Below are positions 47,115-55,420 of a stretch of DNA of 64,000 bases, one piece after another. Positions within the stretch are counted from its first letter, which is position 1, and each line of letters begins with the position of its first letter. The translations under genes and the position numbers were made by a program. The DNA comes from Candidatus Leptovillus affinis (GTDB lineage: Bacteria; Chloroflexota; Anaerolineae; Promineifilales; Promineifilaceae), in the NCBI GenBank assembly GCA_016705235.1, contig JADIYP010000003.1:1-64000 (forward strand), read 5' to 3'. The notes below the pieces were generated by a model. It saw only the letters and a program-made list of their open reading frames with translations, had not been told where the DNA came from and did no database searches.

Positions 47115-47735
47115 ATGAAATACCTCATTGACGAAATTGAAGAAGAAGAAATCGAAGAAGAACCGCAAGAAAAACAAGAAAACGAAAAAGCCCCCGGCTT
47201 TAACCTGATGAATAAATTGTTGGAAACCCGCACTATTTTGATTTTTGGTGAAATTAATATGAAAGTCGCTCAGGAAATTACCCGCCAACTCTTGGTTTTG
47301 GCGGCCGATTCCGATGACGACATCAAAATCATCATTAATTCGCCAGGTGGGCATGTGGAATCTGGCGACACCATTTTTGACATGATTCGTTTTGTCAAAC
47401 CGACTGTCAAGATAATCGGAACGGGCTGGGTGGCGAGCGCCGGCGCGCTTATCTACTCTGCGGCCGAGAAAGAAAACCGTTACAGCTTACCTAACACCCG
47501 CTTTTTGCTCCACCAACCGATGGGTGGCGCAACGGGGCAGGCTTCCGACATCGCTATCGAGGCCGAAGAAATCATCAAAATGCGCAAACGTCTCAACCAA
47601 ACCTTTGCCGCCCAAACCGGGCAGCCATTGGAAAAAGTGGAAAAAGACACCGACCGAAACTTCTGGATGAGCGCCAAACAAGCGCAGGATTATGGTCTGG
47701 TAGGCCACATCGTCGAGAGAATGGACCAGATTTGA
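47115..47735 (+). CDS. clpP: ClpP-family serine protease with acidic N-terminus
   Basis: 206 residues from ATG 47115 behind CAGGAGATTCAG. Residues 5-26 are unusually acidic ([20 protein letters not shown]). The ClpP fold follows: [51 protein letters not shown], catalytic Ser109 in [14 protein letters not shown], His133 in LLHQPMGG, and the Asp of [26 protein letters not shown]. It forms the proteolytic chamber used with ClpX/ClpC. The normal axial N-terminal loop sequence is not recognisable, so gating may differ. ClpS lies 15 kb away in this window. Confidence 0.9.
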   Translation: MKYLIDEIEEEEIEEEPQEKQENEKAPGFNLMNKLLETRTILIFGEINMKVAQEITRQLLVLAADSDDDIKIIINSPGGHVESGDTIFDMIRFVKPTVKIIGTGWVASAGALIYSAAEKENRYSLPNTRFLLHQPMGGATGQASDIAIEAEEIIKMRKRLNQTFAAQTGQPLEKVEKDTDRNFWMSAKQAQDYGLVGHIVERMDQI

Positions 47736-47752
47736 AGGCGAGGCCACCAGAT

Positions 47753-47781
47753 TTGACCGCCCCTAGACGCTCGTGTATAAT
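47753..47781 (+). promoter_or_regulatory. strong sigma70-type promoter for rpmH operon
   Basis: TTGACC at 47753-47758 and TATAAT at 47776-47781 with the ideal 17-bp spacer, 100 bp before the rpmH start. Confidence 0.85.
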
Positions 47782-47880
47782 TTTGCGTCGCATTGCTTTG
47801 TGGCAATCTGGCATGAGTTCCAACTTGGTATGAAATTTTCACAGGGCTTAAGGCCCTGGTTTTTTTGGGAGAATATAGAA

Positions 47881-48120
47881 ATGGTAAAGCGTACTTATCA
47901 ACCAAAAATCCGTCGTCGGATGCGTGTACATGGGTTCCGTCAGCGGATGCAAACAAAGGGTGGGCGTGATGTTTTGAAAGCGCGTCGCGCCAAGGGTCGT
48001 AAATCGTTGACTGTGGACATGAATCAATTTGGCAAGCGTATCAATTGGAACGCTACCTCGGCCACGGCGTATCGTTCTGTAAAACGACGGGGCGACACGT
48101 ATAAGGTGAAGGGGGGTTAG
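47881..48120 (+). CDS. rpmH: 50S ribosomal protein L34 with C-terminal extension
   Basis: GGGAGAATATAGAA precedes ATG 47881. [45 protein letters not shown] is a full-length L34 (45 residues). The frame then continues for 34 more residues ([34 protein letters not shown]), doubling the usual size. The tail is basic and could be real; no frameshift is needed elsewhere in this part of the window. The gene opens the classical rpmH-rnpA-yidD-yidC-khpB cluster. Confidence 0.93.
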   Translation: MVKRTYQPKIRRRMRVHGFRQRMQTKGGRDVLKARRAKGRKSLTVDMNQFGKRINWNATSATAYRSVKRRGDTYKVKGG

Positions 48121-48139
48121 GCTTTAGGGCCTGGGGAGG

Positions 48140-48511
48140 ATGCTGCAATCCCAAAACCGTTTGCGGCGTTCTGCGGATTTGCAGCGCGTGCGGCAACAGG
48201 GTCGGAGCCGACGGCATCCTCTCGTTGTGCTGATTGTTCTTCCCAATGCATTAGATGTCAGCCGATTTGGGTTTGTTGCCAGTCGGCGCGTAGGGAAGGC
48301 AGTTCAGCGGAATCGCGCCCGGCGTCTGCTGCGAGAAGTCATTCGTCACCATATGGCAGAAATTGAGCCGGGTTGGGATTGTTTGTTTATTGCTCGTAAC
48401 GAGATGCCTGGAGCATCGTTTGGGGAAGTGGAAACGGCCGTTCTCTCATTGTTATCTCGCTTACAACTCCTCAAAGCCCAGCCGACAAGTGAAGCCTGGT
48501 CGGGGTTGTGA
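48140..48511 (+). CDS. rnpA: ribonuclease P protein component
   Basis: 123 residues. [68 protein letters not shown] (the RNR motif that contacts RNase P RNA) and [34 protein letters not shown] define RnpA. It supports 5' processing of tRNA. GGGGAGGATGC leads into the start, 20 bp after rpmH; the stop overlaps yidD. Confidence 0.95.
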   Translation: MLQSQNRLRRSADLQRVRQQGRSRRHPLVVLIVLPNALDVSRFGFVASRRVGKAVQRNRARRLLREVIRHHMAEIEPGWDCLFIARNEMPGASFGEVETAVLSLLSRLQLLKAQPTSEAWSGL

Positions 48512-48720
48512 TGAAACGCATTGCATTGCTGCTGATCCGCTTTTACCAGAAATTTATTTCACCGGCTTTCCCGCCAAGCTGCCGTTTTACGCCAACCTGT
48601 TCTCATTACGGTTACGAAGCGATTGAAAAATATGGCTTCTTTAAAGGGGGCTGGATGGCCGTGAAACGTATTGCCCGCTGTCACCCGTTTAACCCTGGCG
48701 GTTATGACCCGGTTCCCTAA
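48511..48720 (+). CDS. yidD: membrane protein insertion efficiency factor YidD
   Basis: 69 residues. [69 protein letters not shown] is the conserved YidD sequence with three Cys (CRFTPTCS and RCHPF) and an amphipathic N-terminal helix. It lies on the inner face of the membrane and aids YidC-dependent insertion. ATG 48511 overlaps the rnpA stop (TGATG); a GTG one codon earlier is also possible. Confidence 0.95.
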   Translation: MKRIALLLIRFYQKFISPAFPPSCRFTPTCSHYGYEAIEKYGFFKGGWMAVKRIARCHPFNPGGYDPVP

Positions 48721-48734
48721 TCGGAGGATCCTCT

Positions 48735-49886
48735 TTGTACGCAGACAAACGGCCGTTGCTTAAGCCGATCATACTTTTTCTTATCCTCGCCAGTTTTGTT
48801 CTGGCCGCCTGTTCTGGTCAGGTTCCCAACGTGAATTGGCCTGGTTTATCTGTGGCTGGTGATGTGGTGTATCTGGCCTACGGCACGGAAGTTTTAGCTA
48901 TTAACGCTGCCACCCAAAGCCTAATTTGGCGTTTCCCGGCCGAAAGAAGTACCGCTCAATATTATGCCGCCCCCGCAGTAGACGAAAACGGTGTGGTTAT
49001 TGGCGATTTTGGCGCATCCAATGGCATGTTTAGCCCGAAAGTAATTGTGCATACATTTGGCTTGGCCGAGCAGCCCACAAATCCGTTGACGGTTTGGGAA
49101 CAACCCGGTTTGGCTACAGATAAAATTGTCGCGCCGCCCCTGATTGTGGGCGACCGTGTGTATTTAGGTACAGCGGATAATCAACTGTTTGCTCTGGATC
49201 GGGCAACAGGTACGCCGTTGTGGGATGCGCCTTTTTCGGCTCAGAGCGCGATTTGGGGCCAGCCCACTTATGCGGATGGCACGTTGTATGTGGCCTCTTT
49301 AGACGGTTTTGTCTATGCAATTGACCCGGAAACTGGCGCGGAAAACGGCCGTTGGGAAACCTCCGGCGCGATTGCTGGCTCACCCATCGTGGTGGGCGAC
49401 CAGATTTTTGTCGGCAGTTTCGACAGCAAGCTCCATGCCCTGGATCGCTTACAATTTGGCGTTGAAACCTGGGCTTATCCGACTCCTGATTGGGTTTGGG
49501 GCGCTCCGGCCGTTGCGGATGGCGTTGTGTATTTTGGTGATCTGAAAGGCAATGTCTTTGCCCTGAGTGCCGCAGATGGCAGCCTCATATGGCAGAAAAC
49601 CGTCACAGGCCCTGTGCAAACCAGCCCAATCGTGGCCGAAAACGTGGTTTATCTGGTCTCGCAAGGTGATGTGCAGGCTAAAACCGGACAGGTGACGGCA
49701 TTTTCCACCGACGGCGGCGCTCAGCTATGGCAGCAATCTGCCCCAGCCTCTGTCTATACCACCCCAGTGATTGTTGGTGATGCGCTTGTTGTTGCCCTTC
49801 AGGGCAATGCGGATCTTCTACTGGCTGGGTTTGATCGCGCAAGCGGCGCTCAGCAGTGGACTTTTTCACCGGTAGAACAAAAGTAA
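48735..49886 (+). CDS. PQQ-like beta-propeller lipoprotein (BamB-like)
   Basis: 383 residues starting at TTG 48735 with CGGAGGATCCTC before it. LLKPIILFLILASFVLAACSGQ is a lipoprotein signal (lipobox LAAC). Seven or so propeller blades follow with repeated YLGTADNQLFALDRATGTPLWD, YVASLDGFVYAIDPETG, FVGSFDSKLHALDRL, YFGDLKGNVFALSAADGSLIWQ. Its place between yidD and yidC is unusual and suggests a role in envelope assembly or surface protein insertion, but this is inference from position only. Confidence 0.87.
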   Translation: MYADKRPLLKPIILFLILASFVLAACSGQVPNVNWPGLSVAGDVVYLAYGTEVLAINAATQSLIWRFPAERSTAQYYAAPAVDENGVVIGDFGASNGMFSPKVIVHTFGLAEQPTNPLTVWEQPGLATDKIVAPPLIVGDRVYLGTADNQLFALDRATGTPLWDAPFSAQSAIWGQPTYADGTLYVASLDGFVYAIDPETGAENGRWETSGAIAGSPIVVGDQIFVGSFDSKLHALDRLQFGVETWAYPTPDWVWGAPAVADGVVYFGDLKGNVFALSAADGSLIWQKTVTGPVQTSPIVAENVVYLVSQGDVQAKTGQVTAFSTDGGAQLWQQSAPASVYTTPVIVGDALVVALQGNADLLLAGFDRASGAQQWTFSPVEQK

Positions 49887-49916
49887 ACCCAGTCACCTGG
49901 GATAGGATCAAAATTT

Positions 49917-50789
49917 ATGTGGGATCAATTTGTCGTTAACCCTATGCTAAATGCGATGGTGTTGCTGTATGATTTTCTGGGCAACAACCTGCTTTTGGCG
50001 ATTGCGGTTTTTACGATCATCATTCGGCTCGTCACGCTGCCGCTGAACATTCGCCAGCAGCGTTCGATGATGAAAACCCAGGCAATTCAGCCGCAAATTC
50101 AAGCCATCCAAAAGAAATACAAAGACAACCCGCAGAAAATGCAGGAAGAATTTGCCAAAATTGGTTACAACCCGGCCGACACGCTAACCGGTTGTTTACC
50201 TATGATCATTCAGATGCCCATTCTTTTTGGCATGTTCCAGGTGTTTCGGATCATGTTGGGCACAACGCCGCAGGCATTGTTTGAATTGACCCAGCGCGTC
50301 TACGCGGGAATTGATTTGTCGCAAATTTTGCCCATCAACAATCAATTTTTCATCTGGAATTTAGGTCAGCCGGATGCGTTTTTGATTCTGCCCATTCTGG
50401 TGTTTGTGACCATGTTTGTGCAGCAAAAGTATGCCTCGCCAACTCCCAAGAAGAAAGGCGATAAAGACAAGAAGGGGCAAGAGGATCCTACGGCCGCGAT
50501 GACCCAATCGATGCAGTACACCATGCCGATTATGTTTGGGTTCTTTTCGCTGCAATTCCAGGCGGGGTTGTCACTTTACTTTATTTTTTCCAATATCATT
50601 GGTATCTTGCAGGGTTTGTATATGCTGCGGATTATGCCGTCGGGTGATGAGGTGGTGAAGCCGGCCTTGTCGGTGGCGGAACCGATGTTGACGGAGAAGA
50701 GCGAGCTTTCCAGTGAGAGTAACGGGCAAGAGCCTTATAAGGCCAAACCGCCGACTTCTAAACGCAAACGGCGTTCGGCTAAACGCTAA
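49917..50789 (+). CDS. yidC: YidC/Oxa1-family membrane insertase
   Basis: 290 residues. Helices: MLNAMVLLYDFLGNNLLLAIAVFTIIIRLVTLPLNIRQQRSM (with the conserved Arg in the groove, IIIRL), CLPMIIQMPILFGMFQVFRIML, AFLILPILVFVTMFVQQKYA and MQYTMPIMFGFFSLQFQAGLSLYFIFSNIIGILQGLYMLR. The cytoplasmic hairpin KTQAIQPQIQAIQKKYKDNPQKMQEEF is typical. The tail KPPTSKRKRRSAKR is strongly basic and may contact ribosomes. The short form without a large periplasmic domain is that of Gram-positives and Chloroflexota. Confidence 0.95.
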   Translation: MWDQFVVNPMLNAMVLLYDFLGNNLLLAIAVFTIIIRLVTLPLNIRQQRSMMKTQAIQPQIQAIQKKYKDNPQKMQEEFAKIGYNPADTLTGCLPMIIQMPILFGMFQVFRIMLGTTPQALFELTQRVYAGIDLSQILPINNQFFIWNLGQPDAFLILPILVFVTMFVQQKYASPTPKKKGDKDKKGQEDPTAAMTQSMQYTMPIMFGFFSLQFQAGLSLYFIFSNIIGILQGLYMLRIMPSGDEVVKPALSVAEPMLTEKSELSSESNGQEPYKAKPPTSKRKRRSAKR

Positions 50790-50800
50790 AGAGAGTTGAA

Positions 50801-51679
50801 ATGTCCATTGAACAAGAACGTAAGATTGAAGCTCAAGGGTCTGATGTAGAAGCAGCTATTGCTTCTGGCCTGGCTAAATTGCGCGCCAATCGCGCTGATG
50901 TAGAGATTGAAGTTTTAGATCGGGGTAGTAAAGGCTTGTTAGGCATTGGCGCGCGGGATGCGATTGTGCGTCTGACGTATGTTGTGCCTGCCCCGCCTGA
51001 GCCGGTTAAACAGCCAGCGCCGGCTAAACCGGCCGTGTCTGCTAAGCCGGAAGCGCCCGTGCCGAGCAGTGGGCCGGTGAAAACGGCCGTTCCCATCCCC
51101 GCTCCCCTTCCTACCCCGCCGTCCCCAGCTAAACCAGAACCTCAACCAGTTTCTGTCAGCCAGACGGCCGTGCCTCAGGATGAATCCGACGATGACGTGG
51201 CGCAGCGAGAGCAAGAACGCGATACGGCCGTAACCGTCATCGGCGATCTGTTGGAAAAAATGCGCGTAACTGCCTCCCTGGACGTTTCCCTTTCCGACCC
51301 CGACGATCTCACTGGCAAACGGGTCAATATCATCGAAATCCACGGCCAGGACATGAGCAGCCTCATCGGCCCGCGTGGGGAAACCCTGAACTCGCTGCAA
51401 TACATTTCCCGACTCATGGTTGGGCACCAGATTAAGCAGCGCGCCAGCTTCGTTATCGATGTGGAAAGTTATCGCCAGCGCCGCGAACAGGCGCTCATGC
51501 GCCTGGCTGAACGCATGGCCCACAAAGTAGCCAAGCGTAAACGCGCCATGAGCCTGGAACCCATGCCGCCCCACGAGCGGCGCATCGTCCACATGGCCCT
51601 GCGTGACGACAAATATGTATACACCGAGAGCACCGGCGAGGGCAAACGGCGTAAAGTGCGCATTATTCCCAAAAAATAA
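50801..51679 (+). CDS. khpB: KhpB/Jag RNA-binding protein
   Basis: 292 residues. Jag-N domain at about 5-60 (QGSDVEAAIASGLAKLRANRADVEIEVLDRGSKGLLGIGARDAIVRL), a long Pro/Ala/Val linker of about 80 residues that includes three TAV triplets coded by ACGGCCGT copies, then a KH domain (LTGKRVNIIEIHGQDMSSLIGPRGETLNSLQYISRLM; GxxG is GPRG) and an R3H domain (ALMRLAERMAHKVAKRKRAMSLEPMPPHERRIVHMALRDDKYVYTESTGEGKRRKVRI, ERRIVH motif). It partners KhpA in RNA regulation. Last gene of the cluster. Confidence 0.95.
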   Translation: MSIEQERKIEAQGSDVEAAIASGLAKLRANRADVEIEVLDRGSKGLLGIGARDAIVRLTYVVPAPPEPVKQPAPAKPAVSAKPEAPVPSSGPVKTAVPIPAPLPTPPSPAKPEPQPVSVSQTAVPQDESDDDVAQREQERDTAVTVIGDLLEKMRVTASLDVSLSDPDDLTGKRVNIIEIHGQDMSSLIGPRGETLNSLQYISRLMVGHQIKQRASFVIDVESYRQRREQALMRLAERMAHKVAKRKRAMSLEPMPPHERRIVHMALRDDKYVYTESTGEGKRRKVRIIPKK

Positions 51680-51714
51680 TCACACCTGATTAACACAATT
51701 TAAAGTACATATCC

Positions 51715-51750
51715 CAGGCGGTTGGTTGATAAAACCAGCCGCTTTTTGTT
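51715..51750 (+). terminator. terminator of rpmH-khpB cluster
   Basis: GGCGGTTGGTT-GATAA-AACCAGCCGCTTTTTG: stem of ten pairs with one mismatch and a T tail, about 36 bp after the khpB stop. Confidence 0.88.
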
Positions 51751-51808
51751 TTTCTAGGGTGAACCCCATGTTGATATGGGTAAAATACCCAAATTCCGGC
51801 GACTAATC

Positions 51809-51854
51809 GGGACTGGTTATGGGGGAAACGGCCGTTTCCCCCATAACCAGTCCC
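51809..51854. repeat. 46-bp perfect palindrome centred on ACGGCCGT
   Basis: GGGACTGGTTATGGGGGAAA then CGGCCG-centred AACGGCCGTT then the exact complement TTTCCCCCATAACCAGTCCC (arms 23 bp, no loop). It is the largest of the palindromes built around the iterated octamer. The rest of the gap 51680-51974 contains no gene. Confidence 0.95.
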
Positions 51855-51974
51855 CCGTTTTCCCCAGACCACCCCCCAAAAAAATCCGACTTCTTCCCAA
51901 TTTACCCACACCTCCTGAAGACCTAAACTTAACTTATCTGCAAGGTTCGAGTTTTATCACCTGGGAGGTGTGTA

Positions 51975-52118
51975 ATGGACGTATTATTCGGAATCCTCAT
52001 CATATTAGCATTGTTCGTCGTGCGATTTGGCCTGCCAATTCTGATCCTTATGTTCATTAGCTCTCGGCAGCGTCCGGCCATCGAGAACGGCAATTTAAAT
52101 GTTAACTTTCGTCAATAA
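51975..52118 (+). CDS. 47-residue single-helix membrane peptide
   Basis: GGGAGGTGTGTA precedes ATG 51975. The product begins MDVLFGILIILALFVVRFGLP, continues with ILILMFISSRQ and ends in a polar tail (RPAIENGNLNVNFRQ). A strong terminator follows directly. It sits just before the cytochrome operon but has its own terminator, so it is not part of that operon. I do not recognise it; small one-helix proteins of this type often serve as subunits or regulators of membrane complexes. Confidence 0.6.
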   Translation: MDVLFGILIILALFVVRFGLPILILMFISSRQRPAIENGNLNVNFRQ

Positions 52119-52120
52119 CC

Positions 52121-52163
52121 TTCTTGCCTTACCTGCTCCCACCCGGTAAGGCAAGATTTTATA
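52121..52163 (+). terminator. terminator of the small membrane peptide gene
   Basis: CTTGCCTTACC-TGCTCCCACCC-GGTAAGGCAAG followed by ATTTTAT: an 11-bp perfect stem. Confidence 0.92.
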
Positions 52164-52289
52164 TTGGCGTAATTAGAGTCCATATTCAAAATCAGTCTCC
52201 GATTTTTAAGTATCGCCCCCAGAAGGCTCCCACTAAAAACCGTTTGAGGCGACTGAGCATAAGTAGAAGTAACAAAAGAGGAGAGACCC

Positions 52290-53267
52290 ATGCTTAAACG
52301 TTGGACTATTCGCATTATTTTTGGATTGGTATGCGGACTATCCCTAACCTTATTCACCTTTATGGTTAGCGAAGCAAAGCCAGAAACACAGACCGCCTTG
52401 CCCAGTGATTGTAATGAATGCCACGAAAGTGTCGTCATTAATTGGCAGGACAGCCAGCATGGGCAATCAATGACAGATCCTGCTTTCCAGGCAGCCTGGC
52501 AAGACCAGGGCAGCCCCACTGAATGTTTGGCCTGCCATACAACCGGTTATGATGCCGAAACGCAAACCTGGCACGAAGACAGCGTAGGCTGCGAGGCCTG
52601 CCATTCAATGGGCGAGGATGCCACGCATCATCCAGAACAGGTTATGCCGACGAACCGGTCATCTGAAGCGTGCGGTAGCTGCCATGTGGAAACGCATGAT
52701 GACTGGCAGCTAAGCCAACATGCTAAGGAAGAGCTGACATGTGTACGCTGCCATAACCCACACACCACAAAAATTAAAACAGACAGCGTTCAGGAATTGT
52801 GCATCACCTGCCACAACGAGGACGCCTATTATTTTGCGTTCACAGCCCATTCCCAGGAAGGCTTGCTTTGCACCGACTGCCACCTGACAGTATCCACTGA
52901 ACCGCTTGGCGATGGTCACAGTAAACGGTCTCATACGTTTGGTGTTGACTTGCAAACTTGTAATGCCTGCCACGACCACGAGATGCACTCGCCCATGCAG
53001 GATGCAGTTCTGATGAATGGGGTTTTGCCCACATCTGCTGGCGATGGTTTAGATGGGCAAGCAACGGCCGTTTCCACCTGTGAAAGCCTGACAGCCCTCC
53101 AATCATCCCGCAGCCACATCGTCAGCGCCGAAACGATTGTCCCATCCGCTCCGGTTTCTGACACGACTCCCTTCGCCTTCGTCATTCCCACGGCATTTGG
53201 TCTGTTAATGGGCGTTATGTTATCGCCCCTGTTCGAGCGCGCTTACCGCCGCACTCGGGTAAATTAA
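52290..53267 (+). CDS. octaheme c-type cytochrome, membrane-anchored
   Basis: AGGAGAGACCC precedes ATG 52290. 325 residues with a signal/anchor (IIFGLVCGLSLTLFTFMVSEAKP), then eight CxxCH heme sites in order: CNECH, CLACH, CEACH, CGSCH, CVRCH, CITCH, CTDCH, CNACH. Extra His residues between sites (QHGQS, DATHHPEQ, QHAKE, HSQEG, DGHSKRSH) are likely distal heme ligands. A C-terminal helix (FAFVIPTAFGLLMGVMLSPLF) with a basic end anchors it. It fits the NapC/Nrf-type multiheme electron carriers. It leads an operon with a Tat-exported ferredoxin subunit and an NrfD-like membrane subunit. Confidence 0.92.
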   Translation: MLKRWTIRIIFGLVCGLSLTLFTFMVSEAKPETQTALPSDCNECHESVVINWQDSQHGQSMTDPAFQAAWQDQGSPTECLACHTTGYDAETQTWHEDSVGCEACHSMGEDATHHPEQVMPTNRSSEACGSCHVETHDDWQLSQHAKEELTCVRCHNPHTTKIKTDSVQELCITCHNEDAYYFAFTAHSQEGLLCTDCHLTVSTEPLGDGHSKRSHTFGVDLQTCNACHDHEMHSPMQDAVLMNGVLPTSAGDGLDGQATAVSTCESLTALQSSRSHIVSAETIVPSAPVSDTTPFAFVIPTAFGLLMGVMLSPLFERAYRRTRVN

Positions 53268-53275
53268 GGTGTGGC

Positions 53276-54079
53276 ATGACTGAGACAACAATCAACCGAC
53301 GCAGCTTCTTAAAGTTTGGTCTGGCTGGCCTGGCCACCACCACCATCTCGGCCAAATACATTAAACTCAATAGTTTTTCCGGCCCCAGTGAAGAAACAAG
53401 CCCTTACAAGTGGGCAATGGTCATCGACCAATCAAAATGCACCGGCTGCGGTTACTGCGTCAAAGCCTGTCAGGCACAAAATGATGTGGCCCCCGACAAA
53501 AGCTGGACCCGCATCATTGAGGATCAATCGGTCGGCGGGCAAGAAGTTTTTATTCCGATGCCCTGTATGCAGTGTGAGGACGCGCCCTGTGTAGATATTT
53601 GCCCCGTTAAAGCCAGCTATCACCGGTCGGACGGCATCGTCATGATGGATTATGACAAGTGCATCGGGTGTCGCTACTGCGAGATGGCCTGTCCTTATGG
53701 CGCGCGTTCGTTCAACTGGGAGGCTTTCACAGGCGAAAATCCGGTCGTTCCTGCCTGGGGCCAACCAGAGATTCCCCGACGGCCGCGTGGTGTCGTGGAA
53801 AAATGTTCGTTTTGTTATCAACGCATCGATCGTGGGCTGGCCTATGGCCTGACCCCAGGCGTAGACCAGGCGGCAACGCCAGCCTGTGTGGTGGCCTGCC
53901 CCAATGGCGCGCGAATATTTGGCGATTTGAATGATCCCAACTCCCCTGTGAGTGTGGCGCTGGCGACCAATTCATCTTACCGGCTGCGCGAAGAATTAGG
54001 GACTGAGCCACGGGTGTTTTATTTGCCGGTACATGTGGAAGATTCGAAGGAGGCAGTGCCATGTTCAAACAACGCTTAA
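53276..54079 (+). CDS. Tat-exported ferredoxin-like subunit (HybA/NrfC type)
   Basis: 267 residues. The Tat motif NRRSFLKFGLAGLATTTIS starts the protein. Four cysteine groups follow: CTGCGYCVKACQ, CMQCEDAPCVDICPV, CIGCRYCEMACPYG and CSFCYQRID...TPACVVACPNGA, the arrangement of four-cluster (4Fe-4S) electron-transfer subunits of the molybdopterin/hydrogenase families. It would carry electrons between the membrane quinone subunit and the octaheme cytochrome outside the cytoplasm. It begins 8 bp after the cytochrome stop and overlaps the NrfD gene by 19 bp. Confidence 0.92.
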   Translation: MTETTINRRSFLKFGLAGLATTTISAKYIKLNSFSGPSEETSPYKWAMVIDQSKCTGCGYCVKACQAQNDVAPDKSWTRIIEDQSVGGQEVFIPMPCMQCEDAPCVDICPVKASYHRSDGIVMMDYDKCIGCRYCEMACPYGARSFNWEAFTGENPVVPAWGQPEIPRRPRGVVEKCSFCYQRIDRGLAYGLTPGVDQAATPACVVACPNGARIFGDLNDPNSPVSVALATNSSYRLREELGTEPRVFYLPVHVEDSKEAVPCSNNA

Positions 54080-55311
54080 GCCTGTTGCGCACATCTTACT
54101 TTTGGTGGGTAGCTGGACTTCTCACGGTGATAGCGCTGGGTCTGGCAGCCGCAGGAATCATCTTTGTCAAAGGTCTGGTTGTCACCAACCTGACGGATCT
54201 GGTTCCCTGGGGCTTGTGGATTGGCATTGACTTATCGTCGATTGCTCTCAGCGGCGGTGCATTTCTGTTGTCGGCGGCCGTTTACCTGTTGGGGATTAAG
54301 AAATTGCAGCCGATAGCCCGAACGGCCGTTTTCATGGGCCTCATCGGTTATAGCATGGCCGTCCTCACCCTGATGCTCGACATCGGCCGGCCGGACCGCT
54401 TTTGGCATTCACTCCGTTACTGGAACATCCACTCGCCATTATGGGAAGTGACCATGTGCGTCACCCTCTACCTGACGGTTTTAGCGCTGGAGGTAACGCC
54501 GATCATTGGTCAAAGCAACATGGTCCAAAGTCGCTGGCCAGGATTTGGCAACCGCCTCGCCTCTGTACACAAAATCGCGCCGCTTCTGGCAATCGCCGGA
54601 CTTGGTTTATCCATGCTGCATCAATCTTCTTTGGGCGCTACCTACGGCGTCTTAAAAGCTCGGCCCGTTTGGTATCGGCCTGGTCTGGCCGTTCTCTTCA
54701 TCGTATCGGCCATGGCCGCCGGTCCATCGCTGGTTACGCTGGCTTCTATTCTGGCCAGCAAAGTAACGCCGCGCGCCAAAATCGATCCTTCCTTGATCGA
54801 TATGGTGGCCCGTTTCATTGGCTGGGTGTTGGTAGGATACCTTTACTTGCGCTTCTGGGATGCGTTGTCGATGAGTTACACCTATGAACCCGGCCGTAGC
54901 GAAGGATTAACCTACCTGACCAAGGGGCCGTTTGCCATCAATTTTTGGATAGGCGAAATCACCCTGGGCATTATCGTGCCGATGTTGATTTTGCTAAACA
55001 GCAAGTGGCGGCAAAATACGCGCCTGTTAATTGCCGCGTTGACTTTTGTGGTGATTGGTCTGATTTGTTACCGCTGGGACACCAACATGGTTGGGCAGTT
55101 GGTGGTCTTTAATCAGATTCCGCAAAGCCTTATTCCCCAATACACGCAGTATCGACCCTCTTTGGTTGAGATGGCGGCCGGGGCCGGGGTCATTGCTTAC
55201 GGCATATTGGCTTTTACTTTCGGTGTGCGCAATCTGGGGATCGTTGATCATACCCTGGTTGAAGAACATGACATGCAGGCGGTTTCAATGCAGCCAGTTG
55301 CCACCGATTAA
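54061..55311 (+). CDS. NrfD/HybB-like quinone-reactive membrane subunit
   Basis: 416 residues. About ten transmembrane helices: SYFWWVAGLLTVIALGLAAAGIIFV, VPWGLWIGIDLSSIALSGGAFLLSAAVYLLG, TAVFMGLIGYSMAVLTLMLDIGRPDRFWHSLRYW, SPLWEVTMCVTLYLTVLALE, IAPLLAIAGLGLSMLHQSSLGATYG and more. GLWIGIDLSSIALSGG and LDIGRPDRFW with LHQSSLG are typical of the HybB branch of the NrfD/PsrC family, which oxidise or reduce menaquinol. GAAGGAGGCAGTGCC leads to ATG 54061. No catalytic molybdopterin or hydrogenase subunit is encoded nearby. Confidence 0.92.
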   Translation: MFKQRLSLLRTSYFWWVAGLLTVIALGLAAAGIIFVKGLVVTNLTDLVPWGLWIGIDLSSIALSGGAFLLSAAVYLLGIKKLQPIARTAVFMGLIGYSMAVLTLMLDIGRPDRFWHSLRYWNIHSPLWEVTMCVTLYLTVLALEVTPIIGQSNMVQSRWPGFGNRLASVHKIAPLLAIAGLGLSMLHQSSLGATYGVLKARPVWYRPGLAVLFIVSAMAAGPSLVTLASILASKVTPRAKIDPSLIDMVARFIGWVLVGYLYLRFWDALSMSYTYEPGRSEGLTYLTKGPFAINFWIGEITLGIIVPMLILLNSKWRQNTRLLIAALTFVVIGLICYRWDTNMVGQLVVFNQIPQSLIPQYTQYRPSLVEMAAGAGVIAYGILAFTFGVRNLGIVDHTLVEEHDMQAVSMQPVATD

Positions 55312-55420
55312 TTGGTTTCTTGACCAGCTTTTGGGGTTGGTTGTTCAAATTTAGACATCCGGTTGTACAAGATCGGATGTCTGCCTCTTATTTTTTAGTT
55401 TTTAGCGGAGGATAATCGGC

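Noticed and set aside
47753..48720. Replication origin next to rpmH
   Set aside because: rpmH-rnpA is often near oriC, but no dnaA, dnaN or DnaA-box cluster is visible in the flanks; ClpP and enolase lie upstream instead.
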